From assembly GCA_022649165.1 (NCBI GenBank), contig JALCNR010000004.1, forward strand, positions 1-64,000: DNA of 64,000 nt. The letters run 5' to 3'. Source of the stretch: Actinomyces sp. (GTDB lineage: Bacteria; Actinomycetota; Actinomycetes; Actinomycetales; Actinomycetaceae). Each line of letters begins with the position of its first letter. Within the stretch, counting starts at the first letter, position 1. The position numbers were made by a program, and so were the translations under genes. Below, piece by piece: positions 15,945 through 25,313 of the stretch. The notes below the pieces were generated by a model. That model was not told the DNA's origin, ran no database searches, and saw only the letters and a list, made by a program, of their open reading frames with translations.

Positions 15945-16979
15945 TCAGTGTGCCTCCGCCCGGTCGGCGTGGTCCGCCCCGTTCGTGCGCCCCGCGCTGC
16001 CCGCGTCTGAAGCGATGAGGTCTCCGTACCCCTCCTGCTCCATCTGGGCGAGCGGGACGAACCGCAGGACGGCGGAGTTGATGCAGTACCGCCGTCCGCC
16101 GAGTTCCTCCGGCCCGTCCTCGAAGACATGCCCGAGGTGGAGGTCGCCGGACGCGGAGCGCACCTCGCGGCGGACCTTCCCGCGGGAGGTGTCATCGACC
16201 TCGGTGACGGCGGCGGAGTCGATGGGAGCGGCGAAGGACGGCCACCCGCACCCGGCATCGAACTTCTGGTCGGAGGAGAACAGCGGCTGTCCCGTCGCCA
16301 CGTCGACGTAGATCCCGGGCTCCGATGTCTCCACGTGCTCGCCGGATCCTTCGACTTCGGTGCGTCCGTGCAGGCCGATCTCGTACTGGAGGGGGCTGAG
16401 GAGGGCCCGCAGCCGCTCGTTACGGCGGAGGAACCGCTCCTGGGGGCGCGCGGTGGACGCGGCGGCGATGGCGGCCGCGGGGATGTGGCAGGGCGCCTGG
16501 GGATTCGCGTCGAGGTAGTGCTGGTGGTAGTCCTCGGCGGGGTAGAAGTACTGGAGGGGCTGGACCTCGACGGCCAGCGGTTCGCGGTGGTGGCGCTGGA
16601 CCACGGCCAGGGCGAGTTCGATCGGCAGGTGGTCGTCCTCGTCGACGTAGTAGATGCCGGAGCGGTACTGGACGCCGATGTCGTGCCCCTGCCGGTTGAC
16701 CGAGACGGGATCGATGACGGAAAGGAAGTTCTCGAGGATGAACGAGACGTCGACCTGGTCGGGGTCGTAGACGACTCGGACAGTCTCCGCGTGGCCGGAG
16801 TCGGCGCACACGTCCTCGTAGCTGGGCGAGGTCGCCGGTCCGTTGGCGTAGCCCGCCTGTGTCTCGATGACGCCGTGCAGCTGATCGACGTACTTCTGGA
16901 CCCCCCAGAAGCATCCTCCGGCGACGTAGATCTCGCGAGTGGCGGATGCTGGGGCGGCGGATGTGGAGTCGGTGCTCAT
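15945..16979 (-). CDS. msrAB: Fused peptide-methionine sulfoxide reductase MsrA-MsrB
   Basis: The protein has 344 residues. The MsrA domain (about 14-170) has the catalytic GGCFWG with Cys23. The MsrB domain (about 190-310) has GCGWPSF and the catalytic RYCINSA (Cys near 299). The four zinc-binding cysteines found in many MsrB proteins are absent: the positions read IYVDVATGQPLFSS and RSASGDLHLGHVF. The fusion reduces both S- and R-methionine sulfoxides. There is no signal peptide, so it is cytoplasmic. ATG 16979 overlaps the kinase stop (ATGA), an unexpected coupling of repair to sugar uptake. Confidence 0.93.
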   Translation of the reverse strand: MSTDSTSAAPASATREIYVAGGCFWGVQKYVDQLHGVIETQAGYANGPATSPSYEDVCADSGHAETVRVVYDPDQVDVSFILENFLSVIDPVSVNRQGHDIGVQYRSGIYYVDEDDHLPIELALAVVQRHHREPLAVEVQPLQYFYPAEDYHQHYLDANPQAPCHIPAAAIAAASTARPQERFLRRNERLRALLSPLQYEIGLHGRTEVEGSGEHVETSEPGIYVDVATGQPLFSSDQKFDAGCGWPSFAAPIDSAAVTEVDDTSRGKVRREVRSASGDLHLGHVFEDGPEELGGRRYCINSAVLRFVPLAQMEQEGYGDLIASDAGSAGRTNGADHADRAEAH

Positions 16980-18418
16980 CGTGTCTCCTTCCAGAGTGGG
17001 AGCAGCGCGTCGATGATGGCGCGGTAGCGGTGGTAGCGCGCGTCGAGGGCCTCCGCGGCGGGCGATGGCGAGACGGCACGCACGGCTCCGGCCCGGCTGC
17101 GCAGGTACTCGAATCCGGGCGCCAGCGACGCGGCGCCGCGCAGGCCCATCGTGGGATCGGAGTCGACGAGGACGTCCCTGCCCACCACGTCGGCGACCAG
17201 CTGGCACCACCGGGCGTTGGCGGAGCCGCCACCGGTGAGCACCAGCGTGTCCACCTGTCCGCTGGACTCGAGGCAGTGCCGCAGGGCCATGGTGATGCCC
17301 TCGGCCTGGGCGCGAGCGAGGTCCGAGCGCCGGGTGAGGGGCGTGAGGCCTGCGACGAGGCCGGTGGCGGACGGTGCGAGGAAGGGGACGCGCTCGCCGT
17401 AGAGGAACGGCAGCACGATCTCGGTGTCGGAGTCGGAGCGGTCGACGTCCTCCCAGAACTCCTCGAAACGATGCTCGCCGAGGTAGCCGTGGGTCTCGAG
17501 GAACCAGTCGAGGACGGCGCCGCCGGACGACGAGCCGAGCACCCGCAGGTGCAGGCCGGGCTCGATCCAGGCGACGGTGGCGCCCACGGGGTCGCCGGCG
17601 GGCGCGGGATCGCGCGTCAGCGGTGTGACGGCGGTGGTGGTGCCGAGCACGGCCACCGCGTCCCCGGCGGACTGTGCGCCCGAGCCGATGGCCTGGGCGA
17701 CGACGTCGACGCACCCGAGGTGCACGGGTGTGCCGGGGCGGATCCCGAGGCGTTCCGCCACCTCCGGCCGCACGCCCGCCACGTAGGAGCCGGGCTCCCG
17801 GGGCTCCGGCACGCGCTCGGCCAGCTCGGGGCAGCCGAGGCGCTCGAAGGAGCCTGGATCGTAGGCGCGGGTGCGAGGATCGAGGAACGGGATCGACGCG
17901 TTGGTGACGTCGGTCGTCACCTCCCCCGTCAGGCGGTAGGTGATCCAGTCGGGAGCGGTCACGACCCACCTGGTCTCACGCGCCGCGGGGGCGTCTACCT
18001 GGCGCAGGTGGTGCCAGAGGGCCGCCGATGTGCCGGGCCACAGGACCGTCCCCGTGCGGCGGTACTGGTCGTCGACGGTTCCGTCCGCCTCCCACCGGTT
18101 CACGGCGTCGGCTCCGGCCACGGAGTTCCACTGGTAGGCCGTGGCGCCGGCGCCGTCCCGGTCGATCCGCCACAGGCCGTCGCCCTGGCCGATGACGACC
18201 ACCGCGGAGATGGGCGCCGTCCAGCCGTGCGCAACGTCGGACAGCAGATCGGCGGTGCGCTCCCACACCGCCTCCGCGTCCTGGGTGGCGACGGACGGTC
18301 CGCCGGGCGCCGGCACGGAGCGCTTGCGCACGCACTGGCCCGAGCCGGTCACCAGGGCTGCCTTGAGTGCCGTGGATCCGATGTCGGCGACAAGGACTGC
18401 GGCTGAGGAGGCGTTCAT
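16976..18418 (-). CDS. FGGY-family carbohydrate kinase
   Basis: The protein has 480 residues. The N-terminal ATPase domain starts VLVADIGSTALKAALV (phosphate-binding loop); VVVIGQGDGLWRID and APDWITYRLTGE mark the substrate side, and the C-terminal half has LVLTGGGSANARWCQLVADV, the adenosine-binding segment of FGGY kinases. It is probably a pentulose or related kinase (xylulokinase-like), with substrate undetermined. ATG 18418 overlaps the permease stop, so it belongs to the ABC transporter operon and should act on the imported sugar. Confidence 0.88.
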   Translation of the reverse strand: MNASSAAVLVADIGSTALKAALVTGSGQCVRKRSVPAPGGPSVATQDAEAVWERTADLLSDVAHGWTAPISAVVVIGQGDGLWRIDRDGAGATAYQWNSVAGADAVNRWEADGTVDDQYRRTGTVLWPGTSAALWHHLRQVDAPAARETRWVVTAPDWITYRLTGEVTTDVTNASIPFLDPRTRAYDPGSFERLGCPELAERVPEPREPGSYVAGVRPEVAERLGIRPGTPVHLGCVDVVAQAIGSGAQSAGDAVAVLGTTTAVTPLTRDPAPAGDPVGATVAWIEPGLHLRVLGSSSGGAVLDWFLETHGYLGEHRFEEFWEDVDRSDSDTEIVLPFLYGERVPFLAPSATGLVAGLTPLTRRSDLARAQAEGITMALRHCLESSGQVDTLVLTGGGSANARWCQLVADVVGRDVLVDSDPTMGLRGAASLAPGFEYLRSRAGAVRAVSPSPAAEALDARYHRYRAIIDALLPLWKETR

Positions 18419-19518
18419 CAGGCGCGGACCCCCCTGCCCAGGCCGCGTCGGGCCAGCCCGAAGGAGAGCGCGAGCGCCAGCACGAGGACGGCGCCACGGA
18501 TGAGGGCCTTGAGATTGAAGTCGATTCCCAGCAGGTCCAGTCCGTTGGAGAGGACCTCGAGGAAGAGCACGGCTGCGAGCGTCCCCGGCACATTCGGGCG
18601 GCCGTGGGGATGCAGCGCCGCCCCGAGGAACGTCGCGGCGATCGCGTCCGTCTGGTACGTGAACCCGGCATGGGGGGTGTAGATGCGCAGACCGGCCGTC
18701 AGCATGACCCCCGCCAAGGCGCACAGCACCGAGGCCACGAGGTAGATGACGGCGGTGTCGCGCCGCACGGGGATGCCGACGGTGCGGGCCGCTTCCGTCT
18801 GCAGGCCGATGGCATCGACACGGCGCCCGAACGTGGTGCGGGCGAGGAGCGCCCACACCACGAGCGCGACGGCCACAGCGATGAGCACCTTGTACGGGAT
18901 ACCGGCCACGGACCCGACTCCGAACTGGTGGAACGCGTCTGGGGCGTTGCGGAAGCTGACGTTCGCCCCACCGCCGGTGCCCACCTGCTGGACCGACCGG
19001 CCGACGAAGTAGACGCCGAGCGTGGCGAGGAACGGCGACACGCCCAGGCGGGCGATGAGGAGGGCGTTGAGCCCGCCCACGGCGAGCGCGGCGGCCAGCG
19101 CGACGAGGATCGAGCCCCCCCATCCGAGGTGGAGGCCCGTCATCGCCAGGATGACGACCCACGCTCCGACATCCAGCGAGGTCCCGACCGACAGGTCGAT
19201 CCCACCGGACCGCACGACGAGCGTCATCGCGAGGGCGACGACCAGCAGCGTCACGGATCCCTCGGCGACATTGCGCAGGTTGCTCGCGGTGAGGAAGGCC
19301 TGCGAGCGCGCCGACAGGGTGACCACGAGGACGATGACGACGAGGAGGAAGACCACGCGGGCCGAGGCGGTCCGAGGCCGGCCGAGCGCCAGGAGCGAGC
19401 GTCCCCATCGGGCGACACGGGACGCGCGAGGCCCCCCGGCGGGCGGTTGCGCCTGCTGCTCCCCGGGCACCTCGGCGGCGTTCGGGTCCGAGCGATCGAG
19501 CACACCGACGGCCATCAT
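18418..19518 (-). CDS. Ribose-type ABC transporter permease (second of two)
   Basis: The protein has 366 residues. Two adjacent ATGs occur at 19518 and 19515; a GAGGGAG site favours the first, which gives ATGA with the upstream stop. About 60 polar residues precede eight to ten membrane segments. The motif MTLVVRSGGIDLSVGT is the signature of the RbsC/BPD_transp_2 family, and GVSPFLATLGVYFVGRSVQQ is also typical. It forms the membrane channel with the permease encoded directly upstream. Confidence 0.9.
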   Translation of the reverse strand: MMAVGVLDRSDPNAAEVPGEQQAQPPAGGPRASRVARWGRSLLALGRPRTASARVVFLLVVIVLVVTLSARSQAFLTASNLRNVAEGSVTLLVVALAMTLVVRSGGIDLSVGTSLDVGAWVVILAMTGLHLGWGGSILVALAAALAVGGLNALLIARLGVSPFLATLGVYFVGRSVQQVGTGGGANVSFRNAPDAFHQFGVGSVAGIPYKVLIAVAVALVVWALLARTTFGRRVDAIGLQTEAARTVGIPVRRDTAVIYLVASVLCALAGVMLTAGLRIYTPHAGFTYQTDAIAATFLGAALHPHGRPNVPGTLAAVLFLEVLSNGLDLLGIDFNLKALIRGAVLVLALALSFGLARRGLGRGVRA

Positions 19519-20531
19519 CGTCTCCCTCTGGACAGCGCGGACGCGACCACGACCGCGAGGATCAACGCGCCCTTGACGCCGTAGACCCACGAGTTGTCGA
19601 CACGTGCGAGGATCAGCGAGTTCGAGAGGACTGCCACGAGGATCGCGCTGAGGAACGCGCCGAGCGGGGTGACGGTGGCCCTCCGCGAGAAGACGGGCGA
19701 CAGGTAGGCCACCAGCACCATGTCGACCAGCAGCTGGTCCTCCATGCCCGGCGAGAACCCGGAGGCGCGAGCGGTCAACAGGACGCCGTCGAGCCCGGCG
19801 ATGGCCGCCGCCGCGAGGAAGGCGGCCACGACATAGGGGCGAGGCCGCAGGCCGGAGACCTCGGACGCATCGCGATTGCCGCCGACGGCCCGCAGCCGGG
19901 CCCCGAACGCGGTCCAGTGCACCAGGGCGTGCAGGACCAGGAGGACGAGGGCGGCGACGAGGATCGCCACGGGGACGCCGAGGACCTCGGAGTCGCGGAT
20001 CGCGACGATGACCGGAGCGTCGGTCGTCGTGCGGCGGTTGGTGGTCACCACTCGGATCACGCCCGACACCAGCACGGACGTGGCCAGCGTCGCCAGGATC
20101 GGCGTCAGGCCGATGCCTTCCACGAACCCGGCGTTGATCGCGCCCACCGCGACCGCGAGGGCGACGACGAGCAGCAGCGCCTGGGGGAAGGCGACGCCCC
20201 ACTCCGCCAGGGCCTTGGTGAGGACCGCGCTCGCCAGCGCGGCGGTCGCCGCGAGAGAGAGGTCGATGCCGCCGGTGACCGCGTCATCGCCGCGCGCGAT
20301 GATCACCAGCGAGAGAGCCATGCCGATCACCGCGATCGGCGCCGCCTGGGTGAGAGCGGACGCCAGGGCGGCGCCGCTCAGGGCGGCCGGCGTGCGGATC
20401 GCCAGGACCGCCAGGAGCAGCAGCGCCAGGCCCAGCGGAGCCAGGCGTGTGAGCGTGGCCGCCGAGGGGCGGCCCGGGGTGCGTGCCCCGGCCGGCGCGA
20501 CGGGCCGGGGGCTCTGGACGGCGGCGCTCAT
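19515..20531 (-). CDS. Ribose-type ABC transporter permease (first of two)
   Basis: The protein has 338 residues. ATG 20531 overlaps the ATPase stop (ATGA). The family signature appears as SLVIIARGDDAVTGGIDLSL, with GLTPILATLATSVLVSGVIR downstream, and the rest is hydrophobic. Two different permeases in one operon imply a heterodimeric channel, as in autoinducer-2 and some pentose systems, rather than the RbsC homodimer. Confidence 0.9.
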   Translation of the reverse strand: MSAAVQSPRPVAPAGARTPGRPSAATLTRLAPLGLALLLLAVLAIRTPAALSGAALASALTQAAPIAVIGMALSLVIIARGDDAVTGGIDLSLAATAALASAVLTKALAEWGVAFPQALLLVVALAVAVGAINAGFVEGIGLTPILATLATSVLVSGVIRVVTTNRRTTTDAPVIVAIRDSEVLGVPVAILVAALVLLVLHALVHWTAFGARLRAVGGNRDASEVSGLRPRPYVVAAFLAAAAIAGLDGVLLTARASGFSPGMEDQLLVDMVLVAYLSPVFSRRATVTPLGAFLSAILVAVLSNSLILARVDNSWVYGVKGALILAVVVASALSRGRR

Positions 20532-22090
20532 CCGTGGACCGCCTCCTCGGGTCGTTCCAGGCCGGTGACAAGGGCGAGCAGGCGGTCCGCGTCGGCCTCG
20601 TCGGTGTCGACGTCGGCGACGACGGCTCCCCGCCGGAGCACGAGGACGCGGTGGGCGATGCCCGCGAGCTCCTCCGTGTCGTTGGAGGAGACGATGACGG
20701 CGGTGCCGACGGTGGCCAGCCTCGAGACGAGGCGGTAGATCTCGGTCTTGGCGCCGATGTCCACGCCCACGGTCGGCTCCTCGAGGATGAGGACCGGCGC
20801 GTCCACCGCGACCCATCGTCCGACGACGACCTTCTGCTGATTGCCGCCGCTGAGAAGCCTGGCCGGCGTCGCGATGGAGGGAGTGCGGATTCCCAGCGCC
20901 TCCACGGTCCGGCGGGCGGTCGATCGCGCCTCGCGTCCGTTGACGACGCCGGCGCGCGAGACGGAGCGCAGCGCGGCGAGAACCAGGTTGTCGCCGACGG
21001 ACAGGTCGAGCACGACGCCCGAGCCGCGTCGGTCGCGTGGGATGAGCCCGATGCCGCGTCGGGCGGAGGCCGCCCGGGAGCCTCGGGGCAGATCGCGGCC
21101 GGCGAGGGCCGCGCGTCCGCGGGTCGGGGCGCGCAGGCCGGCAAGGACGTCCGTCAGGGCGTCCCGGCCCGAGCCCGGCAGTCCGGCGATGCCGAGGATC
21201 TCTCCGGGACGCACGGACACCGAGACGTCGTCGAAAGCGCCGTCGAGGCCCAGATGCTCCACGCGCAGGAGCGGGGGCGTGTCCGCGGGCGGGTGCGGCG
21301 CCGTCGGGAAGAGCTCGTCGACGCGCCGCCCGGCCATCAGCTCGATGAGGCGGGACGCCGAGTGGAGATCGTCGCCCTCGACCACGGCGACGGTGCGTCC
21401 CTCGCGCAGCACGGTGGCGCGATCGCAGATGGTCTGGACCTCGGAGAGGTAGTGGGACACGTAAAGGACCGACACGCCGGCGTCGCGCAGCCGGTGGACG
21501 GCCTCGAACACCTGCGTCGCCTGGGGAGCCGCGAGGGGTGCCGTGGGCTCGTCGAGGACGACCACCCGCGCCTGGCCGTCGACCAGAGCGCGGGCGATCT
21601 GGACGAGCTTCCGCTCGGCGGGGGAGAGGTCGCGCGCGAGGCGCGTCGGAGAGATGCTGGCACCGAGGTAGCTCTCGAGGAAGTTCGAGGCGGCGCGGCG
21701 CATCTGGCTGCGGCTCAGGAACGGCCCGACCGTCGCCTCCTGGCCGAGGAACACGGTCTCGGCGACGTCGAGATCGGGGGCCAGACTGAGCTCCTGGTGC
21801 ACGAAGCGCACGCCGAGGGAACTGATGACGGAGGGCGTCGGCCGCGTCACCTGCTCCCCGTGGAGGCGGATCGTCCCCGCGTCAGCGGGGACGATCCCTC
21901 CGAGGACCTTGATGATCGTCGACTTCCCGGCGCCGTTCTCCCCGACTAGGCCGTGCACCTCGCCCGGGCGGATCGACAGGTCCGCGCCGTCGAGCGCGAC
22001 GACCCCCGGGTACCGCTTGACGATGCCCTCGAGGCTGACCTCGGGCACGGCGTCCGCCGCGGCGGCGATCACCGCAGGGTCACTGGTCAT
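20528..22090 (-). CDS. Ribose-type ABC transporter ATPase with two nucleotide-binding domains
   Basis: The protein has 520 residues. The first domain has Walker A GLVGENGAGKST, the signature LSPAERKLVQIARALV and Walker B VVVLDEPTAPL. The second has the degenerate Walker A IAGLPGSGRDAL usual for the RbsA family, signature LSGGNQQKVVVGRW and VLILEEPTVGVDIG. It energises sugar import. Its start lies 11 bases inside the binding-protein gene. Confidence 0.93.
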   Translation of the reverse strand: MTSDPAVIAAAADAVPEVSLEGIVKRYPGVVALDGADLSIRPGEVHGLVGENGAGKSTIIKVLGGIVPADAGTIRLHGEQVTRPTPSVISSLGVRFVHQELSLAPDLDVAETVFLGQEATVGPFLSRSQMRRAASNFLESYLGASISPTRLARDLSPAERKLVQIARALVDGQARVVVLDEPTAPLAAPQATQVFEAVHRLRDAGVSVLYVSHYLSEVQTICDRATVLREGRTVAVVEGDDLHSASRLIELMAGRRVDELFPTAPHPPADTPPLLRVEHLGLDGAFDDVSVSVRPGEILGIAGLPGSGRDALTDVLAGLRAPTRGRAALAGRDLPRGSRAASARRGIGLIPRDRRGSGVVLDLSVGDNLVLAALRSVSRAGVVNGREARSTARRTVEALGIRTPSIATPARLLSGGNQQKVVVGRWVAVDAPVLILEEPTVGVDIGAKTEIYRLVSRLATVGTAVIVSSNDTEELAGIAHRVLVLRRGAVVADVDTDEADADRLLALVTGLERPEEAVHG

Positions 22091-23156
22091 AGCCCAGCTG
22101 CTCGTACACCGTGGCCGCGCCGTCCTGCCCGAGCACGGGGAAGGTTTCGACGTATGTGTCCTTCTCGACGTCCTCGCCGGCCAGGTAGCGCGCGGCGTTG
22201 TCCGCGGAGGTCGTGCCGATGAGCCGCGGCTGCTGCGCCACGTTGCCGACCAGCGGGCTTCCGTCCTCCTCCTGGATCTCCAGGGTGTCGGGGCCGGCGT
22301 CGAAGGCCGTGACCACGACGTCGTCGCGTCCTGAGTCTTCGATGGCCTGGACGGCGCCGATCGCGGGCTGGTCCCAGCACGCGACGTGGATGCCGTCGAT
22401 GGTTCCCTCCGGATGGCTCTCCAGCAGGCTCAGGGTCTGCTGGCGGGTGTCTTCGGCGGGACTGGAGAACTGCTCGGCCAGCTCGGGCGTGAGGAACTCG
22501 GTGTCGGGAAGGCGCTTCTTCAGCTCCGCCCTCCATGCGTCGTAGCGGTCCCCGCAGTAGGACAGGGTCTCGCTGAAGGCGTTGAAGACCGCGATCTTCG
22601 GCGCGGTGATGTCCTGGGACTCGAAGTAGTCGGCGGTGACGTCGCCGATCTGCGTGCCGCCGATGACGGAGTCGGACTGCGTGTTGTTGACGACGTAGTC
22701 CGACGCGTGGTCGACGCCGAAGACGGGGATGTCCGCGTCCTGCAGAGCCTTGAGCTTCGGCTCCACCGCGTCGTCGCCGAGGATGGTGATGACGGCGTCG
22801 ACGCCCGCGGTCAGGAAGGTGTCGTGGTTCTCCGCGTGCACGGTGTTGTCGCGTCCGCCGTCCGTCGTGATGACGGTTCCGCCGAGGCGCTCGACCTCAT
22901 TGACGGCACCCTCGAACGCCTCGCGATCCCAGAAGTGCTGGGTGCCGACCACGGCCACGCCGATGGTCTTGCCTTCGAGGCTGGGCGCGTCGGCCGCCCA
23001 GGATTGCTCGGCGCCGGACGTTCCGGAGGCCGCGTCCGCACCCGACTCGTCGGCTGATCCCGACTCGCTGGCGACTGTGCTACACCCGACGAGCGTCAGG
23101 GCTGCGACGGACGCGAACGCGAGTCCGGGGACGCGTCGGCGGGAGATGCGGGTCAC
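22080..23156 (-). CDS. Sugar-binding lipoprotein of the leftward ABC transporter
   Basis: The protein has 358 residues. GTG 23156 is chosen because AGGAGGT lies five bases upstream. A lipoprotein signal (SRRRVPGLAFASVAALTLVGC) is followed by a Ser/Ala/Gly linker and a periplasmic-binding-protein type 1 fold (TIGVAVVGTQHFWDREAFEG, GVDAVITILGDDAVEPKLKA, VFGVDHAS). It would capture the substrate outside the membrane. It lies first before the ATPase and downstream of the cupin gene, with a 67-base gap that could hold a processing or regulatory site. Confidence 0.9.
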   Translation of the reverse strand: MTRISRRRVPGLAFASVAALTLVGCSTVASESGSADESGADAASGTSGAEQSWAADAPSLEGKTIGVAVVGTQHFWDREAFEGAVNEVERLGGTVITTDGGRDNTVHAENHDTFLTAGVDAVITILGDDAVEPKLKALQDADIPVFGVDHASDYVVNNTQSDSVIGGTQIGDVTADYFESQDITAPKIAVFNAFSETLSYCGDRYDAWRAELKKRLPDTEFLTPELAEQFSSPAEDTRQQTLSLLESHPEGTIDGIHVACWDQPAIGAVQAIEDSGRDDVVVTAFDAGPDTLEIQEEDGSPLVGNVAQQPRLIGTTSADNAARYLAGEDVEKDTYVETFPVLGQDGAATVYEQLGYDQ

Positions 23157-23223
23157 GGGGACCTCCTGGTGTGGGGAGGGGACGGGCGGGGGCCGGGAAT
23201 GGGTACCGGCTCGCCCGAGGAAA

Positions 23224-23691
23224 TCAGTAGCGGATGAACTCCGCGACCTCCGGGTCGGAGGCCTTGATCTGCTCGATCTCGTCGGCGGTGGGGAACACGG
23301 GACGGTCGCGCTCGACGGTGACGATGCAGATGAAGCCGAAAGGTTCCTCGCCTTCCGGTCGCAGCTGGTGCCAGGCCCACGCTGGGATGTACACGAGGTC
23401 GTGGGGGGCGACGTGGAGGATGCGGTCCTGGACGAGGACCCGGCCATTGCCGCGGATCGGGATCACCTCATGGGGATGCCCGTGGTGCTCGAGCGTGCTC
23501 CATCCGCCGGGCGCCACCTCGAAATAGCGCACCTGGACGCCCAAACCGTGCTCCGCGTCGAAGAGGATCCGGCGTGTGACGTCGCGGAACGGCGAGTCCA
23601 GGTTCTGGTTGTAGACCAGCTCCCGGATGCCGCTCCACCGAAAGGGCGTTTCCTGCGGGACGAACGTCGCAAGATCTGTGTCGATTCCCAT
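23224..23691 (-). CDS. Cupin-domain protein, first gene of the leftward sugar operon
   Basis: The protein has 155 residues with a single cupin barrel. The metal ligands are visible: LEHHGHPHEV at 68-76 (histidines and glutamate) and His108 in IPAWAWHQLR. There is no DNA-binding domain. It may be a sugar isomerase- or epimerase-like enzyme or a small-molecule sensor; its place at the head of an import and kinase operon favours an enzyme or mutarotase-like role, but that is inference. Transcription starts in the divergent region with the second ABC operon. Confidence 0.85.
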   Translation of the reverse strand: MGIDTDLATFVPQETPFRWSGIRELVYNQNLDSPFRDVTRRILFDAEHGLGVQVRYFEVAPGGWSTLEHHGHPHEVIPIRGNGRVLVQDRILHVAPHDLVYIPAWAWHQLRPEGEEPFGFICIVTVERDRPVFPTADEIEQIKASDPEVAEFIRY

Positions 23692-24266
23692 GCCACAGAT
23701 CGTCCATCCGCGCAGATCGCTTCACCAGCGTCGACTCCGATTCTGAGACGGTGTAAACAGCCGGCGGGGTGATCCCGGCGGTCGCGGAGCCCGACTTTGG
23801 CCCGCGCGCAGGCCGATTCCCGCGCGCGGCCCCGAGCGCGGCCGCCGGCGGCGCTCTCGCAGTTCGGAACGCTGTAACAGGATTCTTGTCGGTCGCGTGG
23901 AGCCCCGGGTATCGTCCCGGCACGACGGGCGGACACGTACCGGCCGCGCGGACCAGGAGCGGAGGTGGCGGCATGGCGGAGATGACCCTGCAGCCGACGG
24001 GTCCGGCCGGACCTGCTCGCTCGGTCGGCGCCGGGAGCTGCCGTCCGTGCCGCTGTCGGCTGCACCGAATGCCCATCGGCGGCTGACGCACGACTCGACG
24101 GCCATGTCGGCGCACCGTGCGCCGCGTCCGAGTCGGGTTGTCGGCCCCGGCCGCTCCCCTCGTCCTCCCGGCGCTGGCCGGTGACCCTGCGCGTGTCCCC
24201 GCGGTGGGCGTCCCGGGAGGCCATCCCATCCCCCCGTCCCCATCCCACACCGAAGGAATCCCCGTC
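23692..24266. promoter_or_regulatory. Divergent control region between two ABC operons
   Basis: These 575 bases separate the leftward and rightward operons; frames inside give non-protein-like translations. Two similar motifs occur, GAGACGGTGTAAACAG at 23745-23760 and GGAACGCTGTAACAG at 23866-23880, and may be operators for a shared regulator. A GAAGGAA ribosome site precedes the rightward start. Confidence 0.4.
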
Positions 24267-25313
24267 ATGAATGCTCGCACCTCGTTCCTCCGGGCAGGCA
24301 CTGCCCTGTCCGCGCTCGCGCTCCTGCTGGCTGGCTGCTCGTCCGCGTCCGGGTCGGCGGAGTCCTCGGAGTCCGGCGACCAGTCGGGCGCTGCCGATGG
24401 CCCGACCATCGCGGTCTCCGCCCGCACGACGGACTCCGACTTCTACACGCTGTGGCTGAGCGGCGTGAAGTCCGAGGCCGAGAAGCTTGGCGCCACCCTG
24501 ACGATCTACGACGCCAACGGCGACGACAGCCAGCAGATTCTCGACCTCCAGTCCGCCCGCGCCACCAGCCCGGACGCGATCCTCGTCGATCACGGTCTGG
24601 AGGGCATCACGCCCGCCGCCGTGGAGGCTCTCGACGCCGGCATCCCGCTCGTGTCTTTCGACTCGGTGATCGACGACGACCGCGTGATCACGGTGTCCCA
24701 GTCCGACCATGATCTGGCGGATCTGGCCGGGAACAAGCTCGTGGACGACGCCGGCGGCACGGCGGACGTCATCTACGTCTACGTGGCGGGCTTCGCCCCC
24801 CTGGATCTGCGCAACGAGAAGTGGACCGAGATCAAGGAGCAGAACCCGGGCATCAACGAGGTCGCGCAGATCGGCGTCGTCAACGAGTCTACGGTCGTGC
24901 AGGTCGCCGAGCAGGCGAAGGCCTCGTTGCAGGAGAACCCGAGTGTCACCGCGATCTTCGCGCCCTTCGACGACTTCGCCAAGGGCGCGTCCCAGGCGGT
25001 GCGCGAACTCGGCCTCGAGGACACGGTGAAGGTCTACGGCGCCGACATCTCCGACGCCGACATCGCGGTGCTCACCGAGGACGACAGCCCGTGGGTGGCC
25101 ACGGCCACGACCGATCCGTCCAACGTCGGAGCCGTCTCGCTGCGGACCGCCTACCTGGCGGCCACCGGCGACGCCCCCGAGGACGACGTGCTCATCCCGC
25201 CGGCGCTGGTCACGGGCGAGGAGCTGCGGGACCAGGGCATCACCACGGTGTCGGAGCTGGTCGACGCCTTCCCCGACCTGCGCACGGATGACATCTCGGC
25301 GGTCACGAAGTGA
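24267..25313 (+). CDS. Sugar-binding lipoprotein of the rightward ABC transporter
   Basis: The protein has 348 residues. The signal ends with the lipobox LLLAGC, then a Ser-rich linker and a type 1 periplasmic-binding fold (PTIAVSARTTDSDFYTLWLS, DAILVDHGLEGITPAAVEAL, GIPLVSFDSVIDDDRVI). It is only distantly similar to the binding protein of the leftward operon, so the two systems probably take different or related ligands. GAAGGA lies upstream of ATG 24267. Its stop overlaps the ATPase start (GTGA). Confidence 0.9.
   Translation: MNARTSFLRAGTALSALALLLAGCSSASGSAESSESGDQSGAADGPTIAVSARTTDSDFYTLWLSGVKSEAEKLGATLTIYDANGDDSQQILDLQSARATSPDAILVDHGLEGITPAAVEALDAGIPLVSFDSVIDDDRVITVSQSDHDLADLAGNKLVDDAGGTADVIYVYVAGFAPLDLRNEKWTEIKEQNPGINEVAQIGVVNESTVVQVAEQAKASLQENPSVTAIFAPFDDFAKGASQAVRELGLEDTVKVYGADISDADIAVLTEDDSPWVATATTDPSNVGAVSLRTAYLAATGDAPEDDVLIPPALVTGEELRDQGITTVSELVDAFPDLRTDDISAVTK

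Noticed and set aside
17374-17628. Arginine-rich plus-strand frame over the FGGY kinase gene
   Set aside because: It is the antisense shadow of a gene with clear kinase motifs.
23769-24250. Genes in the divergent control region
   Set aside because: Both strands give open frames because of high GC, but none has a ribosome site, a domain or a sensible composition.
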